Source of the DNA: Pseudomonadota bacterium
GTDB lineage: Bacteria; Pseudomonadota; Alphaproteobacteria; Sphingomonadales; Sphingomonadaceae
DNA length: 15,287 nt
Direction: 5' to 3'
NCBI GenBank assembly: GCA_023423775.1
Contig: JAFAEZ010000161.1
Coordinates: 1 to 15,287 of the forward strand
The position numbers and the translations under genes are program-made. The notes beneath the pieces are model-generated. The model saw only the letters and a list, made by a program, of their open reading frames with translations. It ran no database searches and was not told where the DNA came from. Shown piece after piece: positions 6,835-13,166 of the stretch (its first letter is position 1; the number at the start of each line of letters is the position of its first letter).

Positions 6835-7844
6835 CGCCGCCGGCGCCGCTGCGTTTCCTGGCGCTCGTGCTGGCCGGCTGGATCTGCCTGCGCGTCGCCG
6901 CGCTGATGCCCTGGTCCGAAAAGGCGGCCGCCGATGCGCCGCAACCGGTCGCGTCCCGGACGATTGCGCCGTCATCGAACCCCCTGCGCGCCCCTGCTCT
7001 GGCCGTGTCGGCTCTCGGCGCTCCGCCATCGGTGCAGCAAAGGGGGTGGCGGCCATTGGTGGCGCGGTCGAGACCCGCCCGGCCGTTCGTTGCCCCCGCA
7101 TCTGCAACCGGCGACCCGGAGGCCGCGTCCCGCCCGCCGCTTCGGCCGACTGCGTTGACGGCCCCCATACCTGCCGCGGTCTGGCCGCTAGCCCCGTCCG
7201 GCGGTACGTCCGGCAGCGACCGCTGGTCAGCTTCGGCCTGGCTGTCCGTGCGGGAGAGCGGCCAAGGCAGCCTCGCCGCAGCGGGGACGCTCGGCGGCAG
7301 TCAGGCCGGCCTGCGCGTCGGCTACCGGCTTAACCGCGATACGGCGCGGCCTCTTTCGCTCAGCGGCCGCCTCTACGCCCCGCTCGAGGCCAAGGGCGCC
7401 GAGGCGGTGTTGGGCGTGGAATGGAAGCCGCTCGCCGACGTGCCCGTCCGCCTTCTCGCCGAGCGCCGGCAGAGGCTGAGCGGGGACGGCCGCTCCGCTT
7501 TCGCAATCCTCGCTTATGGCGGCGTCAGCGAGGCACGCGTCGCCGGCCCGTTGCGGCTCGACGCCTACGCGCAGGCGGGGATGGTCGGGCTGCGCTCGAA
7601 CGACCTGTTCGCCGATGGCGCCGCCACTGTGTCGCTTCCGCTCGGGCGCAATGTGCAGGCGGGGATCGGGCTGTGGGGCGCCGCGCAGCCCGGCGTCTCG
7701 CGGCTCGATGCCGGGCCGCAGGTCAGCCTGCGCCTGCCGGTCTCGGCCGCGAATATGCGGCTGTCGGCGGGCTATCGAGTGCGGGTGGCGGGCGATGCGC
7801 TGCCCGCGTCCGGGCCTGCGCTCACCCTCGCTGCGGATTTTTGA
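6831..7844 (+). CDS. NfrA C-terminal-like outer-membrane barrel protein
   Basis: A 337-aa envelope protein whose ATG overlaps the glycosyltransferase stop by 4 bases (ATGA), so the two are probably made together. Residues about 7-26 form a hydrophobic signal or anchor, about 27-120 are a Pro/Ala/Arg-rich linker, and about 125-337 alternate short amphipathic strands (WSASAWLSVRES, AGLRVGYRLN, PLSLSGRLYAPLEAK, AGIGLWGA), ending LTLAADF with the terminal Phe expected of an outer-membrane barrel. This region resembles the C-terminal domain of the phage N4 receptor NfrA; the TPR region of the roughly 990-aa enteric NfrA is absent. Inferred role: outer-membrane outlet or anchor for the polymer made by the upstream enzyme. 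The frame is open upstream to 6522 inside the glycosyltransferase gene, but that part is a shadow. Family call moderate; could be another small barrel. Confidence 0.72.
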   Translation: MTPPAPLRFLALVLAGWICLRVAALMPWSEKAAADAPQPVASRTIAPSSNPLRAPALAVSALGAPPSVQQRGWRPLVARSRPARPFVAPASATGDPEAASRPPLRPTALTAPIPAAVWPLAPSGGTSGSDRWSASAWLSVRESGQGSLAAAGTLGGSQAGLRVGYRLNRDTARPLSLSGRLYAPLEAKGAEAVLGVEWKPLADVPVRLLAERRQRLSGDGRSAFAILAYGGVSEARVAGPLRLDAYAQAGMVGLRSNDLFADGAATVSLPLGRNVQAGIGLWGAAQPGVSRLDAGPQVSLRLPVSAANMRLSAGYRVRVAGDALPASGPALTLAADF

Positions 7845-7905
7845 GTTTGCGGCGGCCCGCCCGCCTTCCGTAGCCCGGCTTTAGCGGCTAGCGTCGCGAC
7901 CACCC

Positions 7906-8817
7906 ATGGATATCTATTTGCCCGTCGCCGGCCTGTCCGTAAACGCGCTGATGATCATCGGCCTCGGCGGGATCGTGGGGCTGCTGACCGGCATGCTCGG
8001 TGTCGGCGGCGGCTTCCTCACCACGCCGATCCTGATCTTCTACGGCATTCCGCCGGCGGTCGCGGTGGCGTCGGCGACGACCCAGATCACCGGCACCAGC
8101 GTGTCGGGCGTGATGGCCCATCGCCGCCGCAAGGGCGTCGATTACCGCATGGGCGCGGTGCTGGTGGTCGGCGGCATTCTCGGCGCGGGCGCCGGCGGCG
8201 CGCTCTTTCGCCTGCTCCAGGACAGCGGCCAGATCGATACCGTCATCGCCATCCTCTATGTCCTGCTGCTCGGCAGCATCGGCATATTGATGGCCCGGGA
8301 ATCGGCCGAGGCCCTGGAGATCATCAAGCCCAAGCCCAACAAGAAGCCCGCGCGCCGCCACCATCCGCTGATCGCGGTGCTGCCGCTGCGCTGGCGCTTT
8401 TATCATTCCGGTCTCTACATCTCGCCGCTGGCGCCGCTGCTGCTGGGCTTCTTCTCGGGTATGATGACGGTGCTACTCGGCGTCGGCGGCGGCTTCATCG
8501 TCGTGCCGGCGATGATCTACCTGCTCGGCATGTCGACGATGATGGTGGTCGGCACCTCCTTGCTCCAGATCCTGTTCGTCACCGCGGCGACGACCTTGAT
8601 CCACGCCACCACGACCAAGTCGGTCGATATCGTGCTGGCGGCGCTGCTTCTGTTCGGAAGCGTGATCGGGGCCCAGTTCGGCGCGCGCTTCGCGCAAAAG
8701 GCCAAGCCGGAGCTGCTGCGCATGGGCCTCGCCATCGTCGTCATCGGCGTCGCATTGCGCATGGCGCTGCAGCTCGGCTGGCGCCCTGCCGAAATCTACA
8801 CGGTGCAGTTGCTGTGA
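7906..8817 (+). CDS. TauE/SafE-family sulfite/anion exporter
   Basis: A 303-aa polytopic inner-membrane protein of the TauE/SafE family, whose members export sulfite, sulfoacetate or other small organic anions. It shows the family's internal duplication: GVGGGF at residues 32-37 and again at 192-197, each in a long hydrophobic segment, followed by related blocks SATTQITGTSVSG (56-68) and VGTSLLQILFVTAATT (215-230). A basic loop (about 141-165, KPKPNKKPARRHH) separates the halves and is probably cytoplasmic. The ATG has no clear Shine-Dalgarno, but it directly precedes the first hydrophobic segments. Its stop overlaps the GTG of the next gene, suggesting a functional pair. The transported anion cannot be told from sequence. 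Confidence 0.9.
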   Translation: MDIYLPVAGLSVNALMIIGLGGIVGLLTGMLGVGGGFLTTPILIFYGIPPAVAVASATTQITGTSVSGVMAHRRRKGVDYRMGAVLVVGGILGAGAGGALFRLLQDSGQIDTVIAILYVLLLGSIGILMARESAEALEIIKPKPNKKPARRHHPLIAVLPLRWRFYHSGLYISPLAPLLLGFFSGMMTVLLGVGGGFIVVPAMIYLLGMSTMMVVGTSLLQILFVTAATTLIHATTTKSVDIVLAALLLFGSVIGAQFGARFAQKAKPELLRMGLAIVVIGVALRMALQLGWRPAEIYTVQLL

Positions 8818-9572
8818 GCTGGCTTCGTCTGCTGGCCTTGCTCCTGGCCTGGCCGCTGGCGCTCGGCGCCACCGAGCCCAAGCTGGTGCCCGACGTTTCG
8901 CACCGCGACATCGAGATCCGCTACAGCTTCACCGGCGCCGAATTATTGCTGTTCGGCGCGATCGTCTATCCGGACGGGCGCATTCCCAAGACGCCGGACA
9001 TCGCCGTCGTCATCAAGGGGCCGGTCGCGCCGATCATCGTCCGCGAGAAGCAGAAGGTGGCCGGCATCTGGATGAACGTGGAGAGCGAGCGCTTCCGCTC
9101 GGCGCCTTCTTATTATGCGGTCGCCTCGTCGCGTCCGCTGTCGGAGCTGGTCGACGAGCGCACGGCCGCCATTTACGAGCTCGGCCTCGAGAATATGCAA
9201 TTGTCGCCCGGCGCCGGCGCGACGCCCGAGGAGCGCCGCCGCTTCGAGGAGGGGCTGATCGACCTCATGAAGCGGCGCCAGCTCTATTTCGAGGATCCCG
9301 ACGGCGTCGAGATCAGCGAGGGCGTGCTCTACCGGGCGCGGCTCGACATTCCGGCGCGGGTGCCGGTCGGCGAATATACGGCGGAAACCTTCCTGATCCA
9401 GGACGGGCGCGTGGTCGCCGCGGCGGTCCGCGAGATCCGGATCGAGAAGCTCGGCTTCGAACGTTTCGTGGCGATGGCAGCCGAACGCTGGTCGTTCGCC
9501 TACGGGCTGTTCGCGGTGATCGTCTCGCTGTCGCTCGGCTGGGGCGCCAGCGCGCTGTTCCGCCGCACGTAG
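8814..9572 (+). CDS. Alph_Pro_TM (TIGR02186-type) periplasmic membrane protein
   Basis: A 252-aa protein that I recognise as the alphaproteobacterial Alph_Pro_TM/TIGR02186 family of unknown function. Residues 1-19 form a signal peptide (WLRLLALLLAWPLALGA), the body (about 20-225) is a soluble, probably periplasmic beta-rich domain containing KVAGIWMNVESERFRSAPSYYAV, and residues about 228-248 form one C-terminal membrane helix with a short basic tail (FRRT). The start is GTG, overlapping the permease stop as GTGA. The overlap suggests an accessory subunit of the TauE/SafE permease, for example a periplasmic partner; that role is inference. No catalytic motif or cysteine is apparent. Confidence 0.85.
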   Translation: MSWLRLLALLLAWPLALGATEPKLVPDVSHRDIEIRYSFTGAELLLFGAIVYPDGRIPKTPDIAVVIKGPVAPIIVREKQKVAGIWMNVESERFRSAPSYYAVASSRPLSELVDERTAAIYELGLENMQLSPGAGATPEERRRFEEGLIDLMKRRQLYFEDPDGVEISEGVLYRARLDIPARVPVGEYTAETFLIQDGRVVAAAVREIRIEKLGFERFVAMAAERWSFAYGLFAVIVSLSLGWGASALFRRT

Positions 9573-9660
9573 CACCCGTAAGCGCCGCCAATCACTTGTT
9601 TACCCCTGTCGTCTAGGGATTGATCGGTACGTCTTGTCACGACCGAAAGATCTGCCACGC

Positions 9661-11352
9661 ATGGACGAAATGATGAACTTCAGCAGCTTGCCGGGCGCGG
9701 GTGATCAGGCGCCCGCGAACCATGCCGTCTCGCCGCAGATGCGGGCGAAGGCGCGGCACGAGGCGCTGGGTTCGGTCGCGTCCGTCACCGGCGGCGGCGC
9801 CAGGATCGAGATTGACGGCCGCCGCCTGCGCGAACTGGCGCTGGACAGCGATCCCACGGTGGCGATGTCGGGCCAGGTCGGCAGCCAGGTGAAGCTGGAA
9901 TCGGGCCGGCGCTGGCTGCTCGCCAACGTCCGCAACCTTCACCGCACCGACAGCGAAGGCGACGTCATCAGCGCCGAGATCGATTTCCTCGGTGAGGGCG
10001 ACGAGGACGAGGGCACCGGCCGCCTGGTCAATTTCAAGCGCGGCGTCACCGGTTTCCCCATACCCGGCAATCGCGTCTTCCCGGTCACGGGCGACGACCT
10101 GAAGCAGATGTTCGCCGCCGACGATCGCCCCCATATCGAGATCGGCACCGTCTATCCGACCCGCGACGTCCGCGGCGCGCTCTATATCGACGCTCTGCTC
10201 GGCAAGCATTTTGCCCTGCTCGGATCGACCGGCACCGGCAAGTCGACCGCGACGGCTCTCATCATGCACCGCATCTGCGACATGGCCCCCGAAGGCCACA
10301 TCGTAATGATCGATCCGCACGGCGAATATTCGGCCGCCTTCAAGGGCTATGGCGAGCTGTTCAACGTCGACAATCTCGCCATGCCTTATTGGCTGATGAA
10401 CTTTGAGGAGCATTGCGAGGTCTTCATCACCTCGCAGGGCGCGGACCGGCAGCGCGACAGCGATATTCTCGCCAAATGCCTGCTGCTGGCGCGCGCGAAG
10501 AACCGCGCCGCCGAGGGCCTGACCAAGCTGACGGTGGATTCGCCGATCCCCTACACCTTGTCGGACCTCACCAACGCCATCAATCACGAGATGGGCCTGC
10601 TGAACAAGGCGACCGACACCGCCCCGTTCATGCGGCTCAAGACCAAGATCGACGAATTGAAGGCCGATCCGCGCTACAGCTTCATGTTCTCGGGCATGCT
10701 CGTCGCCGACAGCATGGCCGGCTTCATCTCGAAGATTTTCCGCCTGCCGGCCAAGGGCAAGCCGATCTCGATCGTCGATGTCTCCGGCGTGCCGTCGGAC
10801 ATCACTTCGGTGGTGGTGGCGGTGCTGTCGCGCCTGGTGTTCGATTACGCGATCTGGTCGCGCAACGAGCTCCAGCGCCCGGTCCTCCTCGTCTGCGAGG
10901 AAGCGCATCGCTACGTCCCCGCCGACAAGACGTCGAGCGGCCAGGCGGTGCGCAAGGTGCTCGAGCGCATCGCCAAGGAAGGCCGTAAATATGGCGTCGC
11001 TCTGGGCCTCATCACCCAGCGCCCGTCCGATCTGGCCGAAGGCGTGCTCTCGCAGTGCGGCACGATCATCTCGATGCGCCTCAACAACGATCGCGACCAG
11101 GCCTTCGTGAAGAGCGCGATGCCCGAGGGCGCACGCGGCTTCCTCGATGTCATTCCCGCCTTGCGCAACCGCGAATGCATCGTCTGCGGCGAGGGCGTCT
11201 CGATCCCGCTCCGCGTCTCGTTCGACGATCTCGAGCGTGACCGCCGCCCGGCCTCGTCGGATCCGGCCTTCTCGGACCTGTGGAAGCAGACTGGCGACGA
11301 GGAAGCGATGGTCGCCCGCGTCGTCAAGCGCTGGCGCGCCCAGGGCCGCTGA
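9661..11352 (+). CDS. HerA-like hexameric ATPase (DUF87)
   Basis: A cytoplasmic FtsK/HerA-type ATPase of 563 aa from this ATG. Residues about 35-170 look like the N-terminal beta-barrel (HAS-barrel) domain; the motor domain follows with Walker A GSTGTGKST (188-196), MIDPHGEYSA (216-225), Walker B LLVCEEAHRY (409-418), an arginine-finger-type segment IAKEGRKYG (437-445) and TQRPSDL (452-458). HerA proteins are ring translocases that work with the nuclease NurA in DNA end resection; no nurA lies in this window, so the partner and role are open. Start uncertain: TTG at 9634 would add nine residues, and ATGs at 9670 and 9673 are also possible; none has a good Shine-Dalgarno. A clear terminator begins 18 bases after the stop. 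Confidence 0.88.
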   Translation: MDEMMNFSSLPGAGDQAPANHAVSPQMRAKARHEALGSVASVTGGGARIEIDGRRLRELALDSDPTVAMSGQVGSQVKLESGRRWLLANVRNLHRTDSEGDVISAEIDFLGEGDEDEGTGRLVNFKRGVTGFPIPGNRVFPVTGDDLKQMFAADDRPHIEIGTVYPTRDVRGALYIDALLGKHFALLGSTGTGKSTATALIMHRICDMAPEGHIVMIDPHGEYSAAFKGYGELFNVDNLAMPYWLMNFEEHCEVFITSQGADRQRDSDILAKCLLLARAKNRAAEGLTKLTVDSPIPYTLSDLTNAINHEMGLLNKATDTAPFMRLKTKIDELKADPRYSFMFSGMLVADSMAGFISKIFRLPAKGKPISIVDVSGVPSDITSVVVAVLSRLVFDYAIWSRNELQRPVLLVCEEAHRYVPADKTSSGQAVRKVLERIAKEGRKYGVALGLITQRPSDLAEGVLSQCGTIISMRLNNDRDQAFVKSAMPEGARGFLDVIPALRNRECIVCGEGVSIPLRVSFDDLERDRRPASSDPAFSDLWKQTGDEEAMVARVVKRWRAQGR

Positions 11353-11370
11353 CGCCTTCTTTCTGGAATC

Positions 11371-11402
11371 AAAAAGGGCGGCGCTGCGGCGCCGCCCTTT
11401 TT
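11371..11402. terminator. Bidirectional intrinsic terminator
   Basis: Arms aaaaagggcggcg (11371-11383) and cgccgcccttttt (11390-11402) are perfectly complementary, and an inner C-G pair closes a TGCG tetraloop. T-runs flank the stem on both strands, so it can end transcription of the HerA-like gene (plus) and of the M23 peptidase gene (minus), whose stops lie 18 bases to either side. It is the clearest terminator in the window. Confidence 0.92.
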
Positions 11403-11420
11403 CGTTGAACGCCTGTTGGC

Positions 11421-12956
11421 TCAGCCCTTTGCGGGCTTCTTGTCGGTCTTGGCTTCGGCCTGCTGGACCGGGCCGCGCGCCGCGCCGGTCGGGACGGCCA
11501 GGAGGTTGCGCAGCTTGGCGCGGAAGCTGGCGAGCTCGCCGCCGGCGAGCTGGGCGCGCATCGTGAACTTGACCGAGGCCGGGTTGATCGGCGTGCCGTT
11601 GCGGTAGAGCTCGTAATGGAGGTGCGGGCCGGTCGAGAGGCCGGTCGAGCCGATATAGCCGATCACCTGGCCTTGGCGGACGGTTTGGCCCGGCTGCGCG
11701 ACGATCCGGCTCATATGGCTGTAGCTGGTCATCAGGCCGCCGGCATGGCTGATCCGGACCTGCTTGCCATAGCCCCCGGCCCAGCCCGCACGCGACACGC
11801 GGCCGTCGGTGGCGGCGAGGATCGGCGTGCCGTAGCCGCCGCGGAAATCCATGCCCTTGTGCATGCGCGAATAACCGAGGATCGGATGGCGGCGCATGCC
11901 GAAATTCGACGAGACGGCGCCCGGCACCGGCCGCTGCAGCATGCCGCTGGTCTTGCCGACGCCCGAGGCTTCGAACCATTGCAGGCGGCCGCCCTGGTTC
12001 CACTGCATCAGTTGCAGGTCCTTGCCGCGCGAGCGCTCGAGGCCGGCATAGAGCAGTTCGCCGGTCTCGGTCTCGCCGGTGGCGGCGCGGCGGTGCTTGA
12101 CGATGATGTCGAAACGGTCGTCGGCGCCGACCGAGCCGATGCTCATCTGGGTCGAAAGCGCGCGGATATAGGCCTCGACCGCCTTCGCGGGAGCCCCCGC
12201 GGCGCGCGCGGCGCGGTACAGGCTGGAGCCGACCGTTCCCTGGATGCGCAGCGGCGTATTGTCGACCGCGATCGGAATTTGCTTGAGCTGCAGGGCGCCG
12301 CCCACCCGGTTGACCTCGAGCTTCAGGTCGAAATCGGCGCGGAAGGCAAGCGCGTCGAGCGGGCGCGGCATGTTGCGGTTGGCGCGCCGGCCGAGCGTCA
12401 TGTCGAGGGTCGTGCCGGGCTTGAGATCGCCGAGGGCCATGACGCGCGCGATCATCGCCGCGACGTCGGCGGCTTCCTCGTCGGCGACGCCGGCGCGTTC
12501 CAGCGCCCGCGCGAAGCCGTCACCGCTGGAGAGCGTGGCGACCAGATCGATGCTGGGCCGCTCGGGCGTGTCGGTGAGCGGCTCGACCGCGTCGGTGGGG
12601 GCCATGCGGCGGCCGGTGTCGCCGCCATAAGCGAGCGGCGCGATGGCGAGCGCGCGGGCTTCTTCCCATTGCGCGTCGGGGAGGACGGGGGAGGCGGCGT
12701 GGAGCGGCTCGAGCCCGGGGGCGAGCGCATAAGCGGCGTAGCAAAGCAGGCTGCAGGTGGCGAGGCCGCGCCACCAGGTGCGCGATCCGATGCGTGCGCC
12801 GAGGTCGGTGACGAGTTCGATATCGGCCACCGGGAGCGCGTCCCTGGCCTTGGCGCCAAAGCCGCGGCCGATCGCCGGGCGGCGCAGCGCCTGGTCGAGG
12901 CTCAGCGCGGCCGTGCCGCTGCCGTTGCCCGACGAAAACTCGTTAAATTGATACAA
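11421..12956 (-). CDS. M23-family (LytM-type) peptidoglycan endopeptidase
   Basis: A 511-aa cell-wall hydrolase that should cleave peptide cross-links of peptidoglycan in the periplasm. A polar cytoplasmic N-terminus (about 1-60) precedes one membrane helix (about 61-80, WWRGLATCSLLCYAAYALAP). Residues about 138-190 resemble the LysM/OapA-like substrate-binding region of MepM-type enzymes (LSSGDGFARALERAGV). The catalytic LytM domain spans about 340-465, with all zinc ligands and catalytic histidines visible: His-366 and Asp-370 in HKGMD, His-414 in SHM, and His-445/His-447 in HLHYE. A basic tail ends in KKPAKG. The start is TTG at 12956 (MYQFNEF), preceded by GGGG about five bases upstream; no ATG occurs before the membrane helix, and the next Met would remove it. 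The gene converges on the HerA-like gene through a shared terminator. Confidence 0.9.
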   Translation of the reverse strand: MYQFNEFSSGNGSGTAALSLDQALRRPAIGRGFGAKARDALPVADIELVTDLGARIGSRTWWRGLATCSLLCYAAYALAPGLEPLHAASPVLPDAQWEEARALAIAPLAYGGDTGRRMAPTDAVEPLTDTPERPSIDLVATLSSGDGFARALERAGVADEEAADVAAMIARVMALGDLKPGTTLDMTLGRRANRNMPRPLDALAFRADFDLKLEVNRVGGALQLKQIPIAVDNTPLRIQGTVGSSLYRAARAAGAPAKAVEAYIRALSTQMSIGSVGADDRFDIIVKHRRAATGETETGELLYAGLERSRGKDLQLMQWNQGGRLQWFEASGVGKTSGMLQRPVPGAVSSNFGMRRHPILGYSRMHKGMDFRGGYGTPILAATDGRVSRAGWAGGYGKQVRISHAGGLMTSYSHMSRIVAQPGQTVRQGQVIGYIGSTGLSTGPHLHYELYRNGTPINPASVKFTMRAQLAGGELASFRAKLRNLLAVPTGAARGPVQQAEAKTDKKPAKG

Positions 12957-13082
12957 GATTGCCCCGCACGTTCGGTAATCTGCCCCCGCCGCTTTCGCGA
13001 CGGCCCGGAAACTCTGGGGAAACAGGGTTAAAGTAAAGTGTAGAATTACGGAGGCGGACCGACCCGTGCGGTGAATCGCGCC

Positions 13083-13166
13083 ATGCCATCGACGAACCGA
13101 GCTATTGGCGGGAACCCCAGAGAAAGATTGCGCTTTTGCGCAGCAATGCCGATCTATCGCCCATGA
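13083..13166 (+). other. Possible 27-codon leader ORF coupled to the helicase gene
   Basis: Within the 206-base gap (12957-13162) before the helicase gene, a 27-residue ORF starts at ATG 13083 (MPSTNRAIGGNPRERLRFCA...) and ends with a TGA overlapping the helicase ATG as ATGA. It is basic, has no recognisable domain and no good Shine-Dalgarno, so it may be chance. If translated it could couple initiation to the helicase, which itself lacks a clear ribosome site. The rest of the gap holds an AT-richer patch (about 13027-13048, containing TAGAAT at 13041-13046) that might include a promoter, but no convincing -35 element. Confidence 0.2.

Noticed and set aside
9596..9620. Possible sigma-70 promoter (TTGTTT ... 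TCTAGG) before the HerA-like gene
   Set aside because: The spacing between the two hexamers is only about 10 bases and neither is close to consensus, so I do not call it.
9637..12003. 788-codon minus-strand open frame antisense to the HerA-like gene
   Set aside because: The translation is low in recognisable motifs and rich in Arg/Ala/Asp/His, as expected when GC-rich third positions remove stops from the antisense frame. It also runs through the bidirectional terminator and into the M23 gene.
11616..13031. 471-codon plus-strand frame antisense to the M23 peptidase
   Set aside because: Composition is that of an antisense shadow, while the minus strand has an intact LytM domain with all metal ligands.
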